DNA of 64,000 nt from Pseudomonas guariconensis (GTDB lineage Bacteria; Pseudomonadota; Gammaproteobacteria; Pseudomonadales; Pseudomonadaceae): NCBI RefSeq assembly GCF_900102675.1, contig NZ_FMYX01000007.1, forward strand, positions 1 to 64,000, given 5' to 3'. The position numbers and the translations under genes were made by a program. Below are positions 36,520 to 46,283 of the stretch, one piece after another. How positions within the stretch are numbered: the stretch's first letter is position 1; the number at the start of each line of letters is the position of its first letter. The notes beneath the pieces are model-generated. The model worked only from the letters and a program-made list of their open reading frames with translations, was not told where the DNA came from and did not search any database.

Positions 36520-38586
36520 ATGAACAACAATAATAGCCTGCTACGCCACATTCCGTGGCTGGCGCTGGCAGTCATAGGAGCCTGCGCGCTGGGTGTGGTC
36601 GCCCTGCGTCGCGGCGAGGCGATCAACGCCTTGTGGATCGTGGTCGCGGCAGTGGCCATCTACCTGGTCGCCTATCGCTACTACAGCCTGTTCATCGCCA
36701 CCAAGGTGATGCAACTCGATCCCCGTCGGGCCACACCGGCGGTGCTCAACAACGATGGCCTGGACTACGTCCCGACCAACAAACACATTCTCTTCGGTCA
36801 CCACTTCGCGGCCATTGCCGGCGCAGGCCCCTTGGTCGGTCCGGTGCTTGCCGCGCAGATGGGCTACCTGCCCGGCACGCTCTGGCTGATTGCAGGCGTC
36901 GTGCTGGCAGGTGCGGTCCAGGACTTCATGATCCTGTTCCTGTCCACTCGCCGTAACGGCCGGTCCCTTGGGGACATGGTCCGTGAGGAAATGGGCCGCA
37001 TCCCCGGCACCATCGCCCTGTTCGGCTGCTTCCTGATCATGATCATCATCCTTGCGGTGCTGGCGCTGATCGTGGTCAAGGCCCTGGCCGAGAGCCCATG
37101 GGGCATGTTCACGGTGATGGCGACCATCCCGATCGCGATGTTCATGGGCGTTTACATGCGCTACATCCGTCCGGGACGCATCGGCGAGATCTCGATCATC
37201 GGCGTGGTACTGCTCTTGCTGTCGATCTGGCTGGGGGGCCAGGTGGCGGCCGATCCGGTCTGGGGCCGGGCGTTCACCTTCACCGGCGTGCAGATCACCT
37301 GGATGCTGGTCGGTTATGGTTTCGTGGCTGCCGTGCTGCCGGTATGGCTGGTGCTGGCGCCGCGTGACTACCTGTCGACTTTCCTCAAGATCGGCACCAT
37401 CGTGGGCCTGGCCATCGGTATCCTGATCATCGCGCCGGAACTGAAGATGCCGGCCCTGACCCAGTTCACCGACGGTACCGGCCCTGTCTGGAAGGGCACC
37501 CTGTTCCCGTTCCTGTTCATCACCATTGCCTGTGGCGCGGTGTCCGGCTTCCATGCGCTGATCTCTTCGGGGACTACGCCCAAGCTGCTGGACAACGAAG
37601 TCAACGCTCGCTACATCGGCTACGGCGGCATGCTGATGGAGTCGTTCGTCGCCATCATGGCCATGGTCGCCGCCTCGGTGATCGAGCCGGGTGTGTACTT
37701 CGCCATGAACAGTCCGGCTGCGGTAGTCGGTGCCGACGTTGCATCGGTCGCCCAGACCGTCAGCAGTTGGGGCTTCCTGATCACTCCCGAGCAGCTCGAG
37801 GCCACCGCCCGTGACATCGGCGAGCACACTGTCCTGGCCCGTGCCGGTGGTGCGCCGACCCTGGCGGTGGGGATCGCCCAGATCCTGCACCAGGTGTTGC
37901 CGGGCGATAACACCATGGCGTTCTGGTACCACTTCGCGATCCTGTTCGAGGCGCTGTTCATCCTCACCGCGGTGGACGCCGGTACCCGTGCCGGTCGCTT
38001 CATGCTGCAGGACCTGCTGGGCAGCTTCGTTCCAGCCCTCAAGCGTACCGACTCGTGGGGTGCCAACCTGGTGGGTACCGCAGGCTGCGTGGCCTTGTGG
38101 GGCTATCTGCTGTACCAAGGGGTGATCGATCCGCTCGGTGGTATCAACACCTTGTGGCCGCTGTTCGGCATTTCCAACCAGATGCTGGCCGGTATCGCCC
38201 TGATGCTCGGCACCGTGGTGCTGATCAAGATGAAGCGCCAGCAGTACGTCTGGGTCACCCTGCTGCCGGCGGCCTGGCTGCTGATCTGCACCACCGCCGC
38301 GGGCCTGATCAAGCTGTTCGATCCGAACCCGGCAGTGGGCTTCCTGGCCCTGGCCAACAAGTACAGCGTTGCGCTGGACGCAGGCCAGGTGCTGGCGCCG
38401 GCCAAGGACATTGGCCAGATGCAGCACGTGATCTACAACGCCTACACCAACGCGGGCCTGACCGTGTTGTTCCTGGTGGTGGTGTTCAGCGTGCTGATCT
38501 TCGCGATCAAGGTCGGCATCGCCGCCCTGGGCCGCAAGGAGCGCAGCGACAAGGAAACTCCGTTCCAGGCCTTGCCTGACGCGTAA
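36520..38586 (+). CDS. cstA: Carbon starvation protein CstA-type transporter
   Basis: A 688-residue protein with about 16 to 18 helices. The family motif is visible (GGHHFAAIAGAGPLVGPVLAAQMGYLPG-like: HFAAIAGAGPLVGPVLAAQM, then SGFHALISSGTTPKLL). CstA and BtsT import peptides or pyruvate in starving cells. yjiX and yjiA follow, the same order as in the btsT-yjiX-yjiA locus, so pyruvate uptake is a good candidate function. An A-rich Crc/Hfq-like motif covers codons 2-5. Confidence 0.93.
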   Translation: MNNNNSLLRHIPWLALAVIGACALGVVALRRGEAINALWIVVAAVAIYLVAYRYYSLFIATKVMQLDPRRATPAVLNNDGLDYVPTNKHILFGHHFAAIAGAGPLVGPVLAAQMGYLPGTLWLIAGVVLAGAVQDFMILFLSTRRNGRSLGDMVREEMGRIPGTIALFGCFLIMIIILAVLALIVVKALAESPWGMFTVMATIPIAMFMGVYMRYIRPGRIGEISIIGVVLLLLSIWLGGQVAADPVWGRAFTFTGVQITWMLVGYGFVAAVLPVWLVLAPRDYLSTFLKIGTIVGLAIGILIIAPELKMPALTQFTDGTGPVWKGTLFPFLFITIACGAVSGFHALISSGTTPKLLDNEVNARYIGYGGMLMESFVAIMAMVAASVIEPGVYFAMNSPAAVVGADVASVAQTVSSWGFLITPEQLEATARDIGEHTVLARAGGAPTLAVGIAQILHQVLPGDNTMAFWYHFAILFEALFILTAVDAGTRAGRFMLQDLLGSFVPALKRTDSWGANLVGTAGCVALWGYLLYQGVIDPLGGINTLWPLFGISNQMLAGIALMLGTVVLIKMKRQQYVWVTLLPAAWLLICTTAAGLIKLFDPNPAVGFLALANKYSVALDAGQVLAPAKDIGQMQHVIYNAYTNAGLTVLFLVVVFSVLIFAIKVGIAALGRKERSDKETPFQALPDA
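36523..36534 (+). promoter_or_regulatory. Putative Crc/Hfq (CA) motif at the start of cstA
   Basis: AACAACAATAAT encodes the first Asn codons of CstA and is four A-A-N triplets. It matches the AAnAAnAA motif bound by Hfq/Crc in Pseudomonas. Confidence 0.6.
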
Positions 38587-38604
38587 CCGAAGAGGAATGC
38601 AGTG

Positions 38605-38802
38605 ATGTTCAACGACCTGGGGCGACTGGGTAAGTACCTAGGGCAAGCAGCCCGCCTGATGGTCGGCATGCCTGACTACGACAACTATGTCGAGCACATG
38701 CAGACCAAGCACCCGGACAAACCGGTGATGAGCTACGAGGCGTTCTTCCGTGAGCGTCAGGAGGCCCGTTACGGTGGCAAGTCCGGCCCCAAGTGCTGTT
38801 GA
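38605..38802 (+). CDS. yjiX: YjiX/YbdD-family small protein
   Basis: A 65-residue protein reading [20 protein letters not shown], with the conserved [12 protein letters not shown], and ending GKSGPKCC. YbdD/YjiX (DUF466) genes always accompany cstA/btsT and are thought to assist or regulate it. The start at 38605 has AGAGGA upstream; a GTG at 38602 is the alternative. It is 18 bp after cstA. Confidence 0.93.
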   Translation: MFNDLGRLGKYLGQAARLMVGMPDYDNYVEHMQTKHPDKPVMSYEAFFRERQEARYGGKSGPKCC

Positions 38803-38869
38803 CGCAACCCTTGGGAGGTCGGCTCCGGCCTCCCATTGAACATCACGCCCCTCATTGAGTAGCAGAACC

Positions 38870-38943
38870 TGTGGGAGCGGGTTTACCCGCGAAAACGTCG
38901 GTGAGTTCACTGGCGCATTCGCACGCAAGCCCGCTCCCACAGG
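38870..38943. repeat. REP pair (two inverted copies)
   Basis: GTGGGAGCGGGTTTACCCGC and GCAAGCCCGCTCCCAC face each other across about 35 bp between yjiX and the CobW-family gene. Confidence 0.85.
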
Positions 38944-38994
38944 TTTATTGCTTGAGGCCTCGCGCAATTCTTATCAGCTTCAGGAGACGACCGC

Positions 38995-39972
38995 GTGCAA
39001 ACGCCTATTCCCGTGACGGTGCTGACCGGTTTTCTCGGCGCCGGCAAGACCACCCTGCTCAAGCACATGCTCAAGGCCGAACATGGCATGAAGATCGCTG
39101 TGATCGAAAACGAGTTCAGTGAAGCAGGCATCGACAGCCAGCTGCTTGGTGACGAGCCGGTACAGGTCATGACCCTGGCCAACGGCTGCGTGTGCTGCAC
39201 CATCCACACCGACCTGACCAAGGCTCTGTACTTGCTGCTTGAGCGCCTGGATGCCGGCGAGATCGCTTTCGACCGCCTGGTGATCGAATGCACGGGGCTG
39301 GCTGACCCGGCTCCGGTGGCGCAGACCTTCTTCATCGACGAAGACCTGCGCGAGCGCTACCTGCTGGACGGCATCATCACCCTGGTCGATGCCGCGCACG
39401 CCGAGGTGCACCTCACCCAGGCCATCGCGCAGGCCCAGGTCGGTTTCGCCGACCGCCTGCTACTGAGCAAGACCGACCTGGTCGAGCCTGAGAGCGTGAA
39501 AGCTTTGGAGCAGCGCCTGTCCCGCATCAACGGCCGTGCCGCGATCCGCGTGGTCGAGCATGGCCACATCGATTTGGCCGAGTTGCTGGATGTGCGCGGC
39601 TTCAACCTCAATACCGACCTGGGCGCCAACCTAAAGCCCGCATTGCGCCCGGTGCTCAAGCCCGCGACCCCGGATCGTATTTCGACCCTCGTGCTGCGTA
39701 CCGACACCCCGCTGGACATCGACCGCCTCAGCGACTTCATGAACGAGCTGCTGGAAAGCCATGGCAAGCAATTGCTGCGTTACAAAGGCGTGCTGAACAT
39801 CGCCGGCGAGGACCGCCGTCTGGTGTTCCAGGGCGTGCTCAAGCTGTATGGCTTCGACTGGGACGCCGAGTGGGCCGAGGGCGAGAAGCGGGAAAGCGTG
39901 ATGGTGTTCATTGCCGATGAGCTGCCGGAAGAGAAGATCCGGGCGGGGTTCGAGGCGTTGAGCCAAGGCTAG
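38995..39972 (+). CDS. yjiA: CobW/YjiA-family GTPase
   Basis: A 325-residue G3E GTPase. The P-loop reads TVLTGFLGAGKTTLLKHML, the metal-binding CxCC motif is NGCVCC, and a C-terminal CobW domain follows after about residue 210. CobW-family proteins insert or traffic metals (Zn, Co). It starts with GTG behind CAGGAGA. It is the third gene of the cstA-yjiX-yjiA set; the REP pair in between leaves transcription coupling open. Confidence 0.92.
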   Translation: MQTPIPVTVLTGFLGAGKTTLLKHMLKAEHGMKIAVIENEFSEAGIDSQLLGDEPVQVMTLANGCVCCTIHTDLTKALYLLLERLDAGEIAFDRLVIECTGLADPAPVAQTFFIDEDLRERYLLDGIITLVDAAHAEVHLTQAIAQAQVGFADRLLLSKTDLVEPESVKALEQRLSRINGRAAIRVVEHGHIDLAELLDVRGFNLNTDLGANLKPALRPVLKPATPDRISTLVLRTDTPLDIDRLSDFMNELLESHGKQLLRYKGVLNIAGEDRRLVFQGVLKLYGFDWDAEWAEGEKRESVMVFIADELPEEKIRAGFEALSQG

Positions 39973-40033
39973 CAACTGAGCCCGCAACTGATCGCTGGGC
40001 AAGCCGAAAGCATCGCCCGTCTTACGCACAATG

Positions 40034-40063
40034 AAAAAGCCCGGCACAAGGCCGGGCTTTTTT
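40034..40063. terminator. Bidirectional terminator between yjiA and glyA
   Basis: AAAGCCCGGC and GCCGGGCTTT pair around a short loop, with A- and T-tracts at both ends, between convergent genes. Confidence 0.9.
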
Positions 40064-40081
40064 ACATCAGGCGATTGCCGA

Positions 40082-41335
40082 TCAGTTGCCGTACACCGGC
40101 AGCTTCTTGCAGATGGCCTTGACCTTCTCGCGAACGGCGTCGATCACCGCTTCGTTGTTCAGGTCGGCGAGGATGTCGCAGATCCAGCCGGCCAGCTCGC
40201 GGCACTCAGCTTCCTTGAAGCCACGGGTGGTGACGGCTGGGGTGCCGAAACGCAGGCCCGAGGTGACGAACGGGGAGCGTGGGTCGTTCGGGACCGAGTT
40301 CTTGTTGACGGTGATGAAGGCCTTGCCCAGGGCGGCGTCGGCGTCCTTACCGGAGATGTCCTGCTTGATCAGCGACAGCAGGAACAGGTGGTTCTGGGTG
40401 CCGCCGGAAACGACGTCGAAGCCACGTTCGATGAACACGCTGGCCATGGCCTGGGCGTTCTTCACGACCTGCTGTTGGTAAGCCTTGAACTCAGGCTGCA
40501 GTGCCTCCTTGAAGCAGATCGCCTTGGCAGCGATGACGTGCTCCAGCGGGCCGCCCTGGGCGCCTGGGAAGACAGCCGAGTTGAGCTTCTTCTCGATTTC
40601 TTCGTTCTTGCGAGCGAGGATCAGGCCGCCGCGTGGACCGCGCAGGGTCTTGTGGGTGGTGGTGGTGACCACGTCAGCGAACGGAACAGGGTTCGGGTAG
40701 ACGCCAGCGGCGACCAGGCCGGCAACGTGGGCCATGTCGACGAACAGGTAGGCACCGACCTTGTCGGCGATGGCGCGGAAGCGGGCGAAGTCCAGGACCT
40801 GCGAGTAGGCCGAGAAGCCCGCGACGATCATCTTCGGCTTGTGCTCGACCGCCAGGCGCTCGACTTCGTCGTAGTCGATCAGGCCGTTGCTGTCGATGCC
40901 GTACTGGATGGCGTTGTACAACTTGCCGGAGGAGCTCACGGCGGCGCCGTGGGTCAGGTGGCCACCGTGGGCCAGGCTCATGCCCAGGATGGTGTCACCG
41001 GCAGACAGCAGGGCCAGGTAGACGGCTGCGTTGGCCTGGGAGCCGGCGTGCGGCTGGACGTTGGCGTAGTCGGCGCCGAACAGCTGCTTGGCACGGTCGA
41101 TGGCCAGTTGCTCGACGACGTCGACGTACTCGCAGCCACCGTAGTAGCGCTTGCCTGGATAGCCTTCGGCGTACTTGTTGGTCAGTACCGAGCCCTGGGC
41201 TTCCATGACGGCGGGGCTTGTGTAGTTTTCCGAAGCGATCAGCTCGATGTGCTCTTCCTGGCGCAGAGCTTCTTGCTGCATGGCTTCGAAGAGCTCGGCG
41301 TCGTACTTGGCAATGGTCAAATCACGGCTGAACAT
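40082..41335 (-). CDS. glyA: Serine hydroxymethyltransferase
   Basis: A 417-residue PLP enzyme that interconverts serine and glycine with tetrahydrofolate. The PLP lysine lies in [20 protein letters not shown], and the start [20 protein letters not shown] is typical. The ATG at 41335 is chosen because GAGGA lies upstream; the frame stays open to 41347. morA is upstream on the same strand. I looked for a glycine riboswitch in the leader and did not see one. Confidence 0.96.
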   Translation of the reverse strand: MFSRDLTIAKYDAELFEAMQQEALRQEEHIELIASENYTSPAVMEAQGSVLTNKYAEGYPGKRYYGGCEYVDVVEQLAIDRAKQLFGADYANVQPHAGSQANAAVYLALLSAGDTILGMSLAHGGHLTHGAAVSSSGKLYNAIQYGIDSNGLIDYDEVERLAVEHKPKMIVAGFSAYSQVLDFARFRAIADKVGAYLFVDMAHVAGLVAAGVYPNPVPFADVVTTTTHKTLRGPRGGLILARKNEEIEKKLNSAVFPGAQGGPLEHVIAAKAICFKEALQPEFKAYQQQVVKNAQAMASVFIERGFDVVSGGTQNHLFLLSLIKQDISGKDADAALGKAFITVNKNSVPNDPRSPFVTSGLRFGTPAVTTRGFKEAECRELAGWICDILADLNNEAVIDAVREKVKAICKKLPVYGN

Positions 41336-41532
41336 GGCGGTCCTCAAGGATCGGGCTGAATTGGGTGGGCATTCTAACCGATTGATTCGCCACTGGCATA
41401 TGAAGTGGTGTCACGTAGCAGACCAATGGGGTTCATGTTGCAACCCGCGCCCTGACTGGGCTGCGCACCTGTGCAGGTTGACTCGAAAGTCCGGTTTTGC
41501 CTTCGGCTGGCCTGGGGCGGTCAAGCGACGCT

Positions 41533-41553
41533 TTTGTGGGTAAACCTGCGAAC
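41533..41553. repeat. Degenerate REP element
   Basis: TTTGTGGGTAAACCTGCGAA is a diverged REP core just past the morA stop, on the side toward glyA. Confidence 0.5.
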
Positions 41554-41561
41554 CGCCTCGC

Positions 41562-44500
41562 TCACTGGAACACGAACAACGTCTCGTGGCTGAACTGCGC
41601 CTCGAACTGGTGAGCCGGCATGGGGCGACCGAACAGGTAGCCCTGCACTTCGTCGCAGTCGTGCTCACGCAGGAACTCCAACTGCTCGTGAGTCTCGACC
41701 CCCTCGGCGATGACCGCCAGGTTCAAGCTGTGGGCCATGGCGATGATCGCCCGGGCGATCTGGGCGTCCTGCTCGCCTTCCGGCAGGCCATCGACGAACG
41801 TGCGGTCGATCTTCAGCACGTCGATGGGGAACTGCTTCAGGTAGTTGAGCGACGAATAGCCGGTGCCGAAGTCGTCGACCGCGATGCTCAGGCCGAGGTT
41901 CTTCAGGCTGTCGAGAATCTGCATGGCCTCGCTGACCTCGCGCATCAGGATACTTTCGGTCAGTTCCAGCTCCAGGCATGCCGGGGGCAGTCCGGTCTCC
42001 TCGAGGATGGTGGCGATGCGCGTACCCAACTGGCCATCGGAGAACTGCCGCGCCGAGATGTTCACCGACACCTTCGGCACCCGCAGCTTGGCTTTGTGCC
42101 AAGCCTTGAGCTGGCGGCTGGCTTCTCGCAGCACCCAGTCGCCGACGTCCACCACCAGGCCCAGCTCCTCGATGACCGGAATGAAGTCGCCCGGTGGAAC
42201 CAGGCCTCGGCGTGGGTGACGCCAGCGCAGCAAGGCCTCGGCTCCGGTCAGGCGTTTGCCGTCTCCGCTGAACTGCGGCTGGTAGTAGAGGATGAACTCG
42301 TTCTGCTCCAGGGCATGGCGCAGATCGCTTTCCAGCTCCAGGCGCTCCAGGGCGCTGGCGTTCATGTCGGCCTGGTAGAACTGGAAGTTGTTCTTGCCGC
42401 GCTCCTTCGCGTGGTACATCGCGGTGTCGGCGTTCTTCATCAACTGGCTCAGTTCACCGCCGTCCTGCGGGCTGAGGGCGATGCCGATACTGGCAGTGAC
42501 GAAGAACTCGCGGTTTTCCAGGACGAACGGGCGCACCAGGCTGCCGAGGATGTTCTCGGCCACGTGAATAGCGCGGTTCAGGGCCATCTCGCGGCTGGCC
42601 TTGGGTTGCAGCAGCAGCGTGAACTCATCGCCGCCCATGCGCGCAACGGTATCGTCATCGTCGACGCAAGCCAGCAGGCGCTGGGCCATGTCCTTGAGCA
42701 TGCGATCGCCCGCGGCGTGGCCGAGGGAGTCGTTGATCGGCTTGAAACGGTCCAGGTCCAGGAACATCAACACCACCCAGGACTTGTGGCGCTCGGCCTG
42801 TTGCAACGCGGTGAACAGGCGATCCTGGAACAGGGTCCGGTTGGGCAGGTGGGTCAGGGCATCGTAGTAGGCCAGGCGGTGGATGCGCTGTTCACTGGCC
42901 TTGCGCTCGCTGATGTCGGTGAAGAAGCACACATAGCTGGCCAGGTCGCCCTCGTCGTCGAGCACGGCGGTAATGCCGACCCAGGCCGGGTAGTGCTCGC
43001 CGTTGCGACGCTTGAGCCAGACTTCGCCTTCCCAGCTACCGCGCTGATGCAGTTGCTTGACCACATAGCGCAGGTGCGCCTCTTGCTGGGCGTCGACCGT
43101 GAGCATGCCGGGCAGTTGATCGAGCACCTCGCTGACCGCATAGCCGCTGACCCGGCTGAATGCTTCGTTGGCTTGCACGATGTAGCCGGCCGGGTCGGTG
43201 ATGAGGATGGCCGAGGTGGAATGCTCGAATACCGTCGCGGCCATGCGCAGGTCTTTTTCGGCGCGGCGCTGCTGGCTGATGTCACGCCCGACACCGAGCA
43301 CACCTTCGAAGTGTTCGTGCTCGTCCCAGACCAGCACCAGGCGCAGCTCGATGGGAATCTTGCGGCCATCGGCGCGCAGACAGTCGAACAGGAACAACTG
43401 AGTGGGCAGCTGGCTGCGCAGTTGGGCGAGCTGCTCGCTGTCGTGCAATGCCTTGCTGACCCGCTCGAGCAGGGTGTAGACGCCCGTGAGTTGGGCCGGG
43501 TTGGCGACGATCGATTGCCAGCCGTGCTCGAAGATCCAGTCGGCCTGATAGCCCAGCACCGCCTGCACCGACGGGCTGACATAGTTCAGTTGCAACTGGC
43601 TGTCGGTGGAGAAGATCACATCGCTGATGCTTTCTGCCAGCATGCGGTAGCGCTGCTCGCTGTCGCGCAGCGATTCACTGGCTTCGATCTGCACCGTGAC
43701 GTCCTTGCCCACCCCGATGATGCGTGTCACTTGGCCATTGGCCTCGCGGGTCAGGACCTGCTCGCGGATTTCGTAGCAGCGCCAGCCGCCGTCACGGTGG
43801 CGGAAGCGCAGTTGGCAATGCAGGGTCTGGCCGTGACCGGTCTCACGCTGCTGCTGGCGTAGCGTTTCGTAGTGTTCGGCATCCTCCGGATGCAGCAGCA
43901 GTTCCCAGAAGCGGTCCCCCATCTGTGCAAGCTCGGCGCGGTCGTAGCCCAGGGTCTGGCCGAGGTGGCGATTGCTGAAGATGATCCGTTGGCTATGCAC
44001 ATCCTGCACGTACAACTGGTCGGGAACGGTGCGCACCACGTCCGACCAAAAGCTCTCACGTTCGAGCAGTGACAGCTCGACCTGTTTGCGGCGGGTGATG
44101 TCGCTGATGCTCAGGATCACTGCCTGGTAGTCCCGGCGCTGCTGGGGCAGGCGGGCCATCAGCCAAAGATGCAACTCGCCACTGGTGGACGTGGGCAGGC
44201 GCACTTCCAGTTCCAGCAGGCTGCGTTGTTCGATCAGCGCATCGATCAGTTGCATGCCGACGCTTTCACGGCCATCGCCGCTACCGTCGATCAGGCGCTG
44301 CCAGGCCCCCTCGTGGCAATGCACGTTGAGCAGCTGGCGTGCGACTTCGTTGATTTCGGTGATCTTCAGCTCTTGCAGCAGCGAGCGGCGCAAATTGGCA
44401 TCCAGGGCCAGGCTCTGCTTGAGGGCGGCATGGTTGCGCAGGTGGTAACGGTCGAGCTGACCAGGCAGGCTGGACAGATCGAGCACGCACAATGCCACGC

Positions 44501-45434
44501 CAGTGCCTTCGAAGATTTCCTGGTAGCGACGGCGGTCCTCTTGCAGCGCCCGATGGCGGCGACGCATGTTGATCAGGGCCAGCACCGGCAGCAGGGCGCA
44601 GAACAGCACCAGCAAGCACTTTCCGATCAGGGGAGGGAGCAGATCGGCACGTGCCTGCTCGGCGTCGAACAGACCGCGCAGTTGCCAGGCACTGTTGTCG
44701 ATGAAGGCCAGCATCACGCTTTGTAGCGGCTCGCTAGGCGGCGGTACTGCTCCGTGCCGCTCCAGAACCGTGCCGCTGCGGCTGTTTTCCAGCAGCCACA
44801 GGAGGTGGCTCGTGCCGTTTAGGTGTTCGGACAGTTGCTGGTAGTAGCGAGGGGCGAGCCGCAACAACCAGTAGCCGCGGTCGTCTGGCTGGCGCAGCAG
44901 CAGGTAGATCTGGTTATTGTCTGCAGTGTTGCTGAAGAAGTACGGGCGGCCTTGACTCAATTGCAGCAGCTCGTCAATCGATTGACGGTCCGGGCTGCCG
45001 ACCAGACTGTCGGCCACCACCCTGCCGCTGTCGTCCAGCCAGGCCAGCTGTTGCAGGTTGGGAAGCCGGTCACGAACCGCGTGCAGCACCGAAGGCAATG
45101 CCGACGGTGTCGGGGCGTTGACGTAAGGTTGCAGAATGTTCCCGGCCTGTTCGGCCTTCAGGGCCATGCTCAGGCTCAAGTGATCGGCCAGCTGGGCGCT
45201 CGCTGCCAAGCTCTGGCGGTGCAGGTCGTTTTGGGTATGGCGGTATTGCGAGAACAGTTGCCACAGGAGCAACGCCAGCAGGACCAGGGCCAACAAGGCC
45301 AGGGCGCCTTTGAGCGAGCCACGCGGATTGCCAGCCGAGGCAGCTTCAGCAGGGCGCAGGGAGGGCGGTTGAGTGAGATTGGTCAAGCGTTGATCCTGCG
45401 ATTGGGCTGGCGATGGCAGGGGCTGAACATGCAT
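41562..45434 (-). CDS. morA: Motility regulator MorA: membrane PAS-GGDEF-EAL protein
   Basis: A 1290-residue c-di-GMP enzyme of the inner membrane. It has an N-terminal helix (about residues 42-62), a periplasmic region of about 210 residues, a second helix near residue 280, at least three PAS/PAC modules (about 300-850), then GGDEF (residues 934-938) and EAL (1066-1068, in TGAEALLRWRHP). Both catalytic motifs are intact. MorA controls flagellar timing and biofilm formation in P. putida and P. aeruginosa. The position next to glyA is the same as in P. aeruginosa, as I recall. The start is uncertain by a few residues because the ribosome site is weak. Confidence 0.93.
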   Translation of the reverse strand: MHVQPLPSPAQSQDQRLTNLTQPPSLRPAEAASAGNPRGSLKGALALLALVLLALLLWQLFSQYRHTQNDLHRQSLAASAQLADHLSLSMALKAEQAGNILQPYVNAPTPSALPSVLHAVRDRLPNLQQLAWLDDSGRVVADSLVGSPDRQSIDELLQLSQGRPYFFSNTADNNQIYLLLRQPDDRGYWLLRLAPRYYQQLSEHLNGTSHLLWLLENSRSGTVLERHGAVPPPSEPLQSVMLAFIDNSAWQLRGLFDAEQARADLLPPLIGKCLLVLFCALLPVLALINMRRRHRALQEDRRRYQEIFEGTGVALCVLDLSSLPGQLDRYHLRNHAALKQSLALDANLRRSLLQELKITEINEVARQLLNVHCHEGAWQRLIDGSGDGRESVGMQLIDALIEQRSLLELEVRLPTSTSGELHLWLMARLPQQRRDYQAVILSISDITRRKQVELSLLERESFWSDVVRTVPDQLYVQDVHSQRIIFSNRHLGQTLGYDRAELAQMGDRFWELLLHPEDAEHYETLRQQQRETGHGQTLHCQLRFRHRDGGWRCYEIREQVLTREANGQVTRIIGVGKDVTVQIEASESLRDSEQRYRMLAESISDVIFSTDSQLQLNYVSPSVQAVLGYQADWIFEHGWQSIVANPAQLTGVYTLLERVSKALHDSEQLAQLRSQLPTQLFLFDCLRADGRKIPIELRLVLVWDEHEHFEGVLGVGRDISQQRRAEKDLRMAATVFEHSTSAILITDPAGYIVQANEAFSRVSGYAVSEVLDQLPGMLTVDAQQEAHLRYVVKQLHQRGSWEGEVWLKRRNGEHYPAWVGITAVLDDEGDLASYVCFFTDISERKASEQRIHRLAYYDALTHLPNRTLFQDRLFTALQQAERHKSWVVLMFLDLDRFKPINDSLGHAAGDRMLKDMAQRLLACVDDDDTVARMGGDEFTLLLQPKASREMALNRAIHVAENILGSLVRPFVLENREFFVTASIGIALSPQDGGELSQLMKNADTAMYHAKERGKNNFQFYQADMNASALERLELESDLRHALEQNEFILYYQPQFSGDGKRLTGAEALLRWRHPRRGLVPPGDFIPVIEELGLVVDVGDWVLREASRQLKAWHKAKLRVPKVSVNISARQFSDGQLGTRIATILEETGLPPACLELELTESILMREVSEAMQILDSLKNLGLSIAVDDFGTGYSSLNYLKQFPIDVLKIDRTFVDGLPEGEQDAQIARAIIAMAHSLNLAVIAEGVETHEQLEFLREHDCDEVQGYLFGRPMPAHQFEAQFSHETLFVFQ

Positions 45435-45627
45435 GGGGCGTGCCTGGGCATATCGCCGGGCGCACTATTATAGAGTGGCGCATCAAGCCGACTAGCATGC
45501 CTTGAATTATGGCAAAGTGCCACTCTTCTGTCCCCTGCCGATGGTCGACATCCTGTTCGGCAAGACCCTTCAAGCTGTGCGAGAATGCGCGCCGCTTCAT
45601 AGTCAACGCTTCTGGAGATGTACGGTT

Positions 45628-46032
45628 TTGGTTACTCACTATTCCACCAATGGCCTCGATTCCGCCTGTGGGCGCAGCAGTCAGACCCTGGTCAGCACTG
45701 CCGTGACCGACGACGTATCCTGCAAGTCCTGCCAGCGTTCGCTGGCAAAGCCAGATGCTGCCAACGCGGCGGTGCGCAAGAGCCCTTCGCTGGCTGAGCT
45801 GCGCAAGTCGGCCAAGGCGACCGTCGAGCCGGTTGTCGAGTCGGTTGCCGTGGCTGTGCCTTCGGCAAGACCTGCCGCCAAACCGGGTGCCCAGCCAGCC
45901 GCCAAGCAAGGTGCGAGCAAGCCGGCACGCACCGGTGGTTTCAGCGTCAAGGCCGCCTGGGCTGCGCGCCTGGCCGAGCAGAACGACCGTTGCCGTCTGC
46001 CACGCGGCAAGGCCAAACAAGCTCACGTCTAA
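45628..46032 (+). CDS. Conserved small Cys- and Ala/Lys-rich protein of unknown function (TTG start)
   Basis: A 134-residue protein starting VTHYSTNGLDSACGRSSQTL (first residue Met from TTG). Two Cys pairs occur early (ACGR and CKSC), suggesting a small zinc-ribbon-like site. A low-complexity Ala/Pro/Lys middle follows and the C-terminus is basic (RCRLPRGKAKQAHV). GGAG lies 11 bases upstream of the TTG. An open frame extends further to 45502, but its codon use is poor. It sits between morA and ettA. I do not recognise its family. Confidence 0.65.
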   Translation: MVTHYSTNGLDSACGRSSQTLVSTAVTDDVSCKSCQRSLAKPDAANAAVRKSPSLAELRKSAKATVEPVVESVAVAVPSARPAAKPGAQPAAKQGASKPARTGGFSVKAAWAARLAEQNDRCRLPRGKAKQAHV

Positions 46033-46283
46033 GCTTGCCTGGCCGCAGGCTGCGCCCCTCGGTCGCGGCTTCAAGGCCGCTCCCTCCGGCACAGCCCGTG
46101 TACGGATGGGAACGGCCTCGCCAGAGCACTGGCCCTTCAATGCACCCATTCGACGCCCCGCCATCTGTGAAACGCCACGACTTGGCGTAGAATGGCCCAC
46201 TTTGTTCAACGACACCCCGTAAACACATCCCCCTGGCCCATGCCGGGGTCGTTGTCTTTACCTTTCTGATAGAGGGCTTGGTT

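Noticed and set aside
36541..38427. Long open frame antisense to cstA
   Set aside because: Composition is Gln/His/Arg/Gly-rich, as expected from reading a membrane-protein gene backwards.
41336..41561. Possible glycine or SAM-type riboswitch before glyA
   Set aside because: No conserved riboswitch core or paired aptamer pattern could be recognised; only a degenerate REP element and ordinary sequence were seen.
41586..43862. Long open frame antisense to morA
   Set aside because: The PAS-GGDEF-EAL reading on the minus strand is unambiguous; the opposite frame has no domain.
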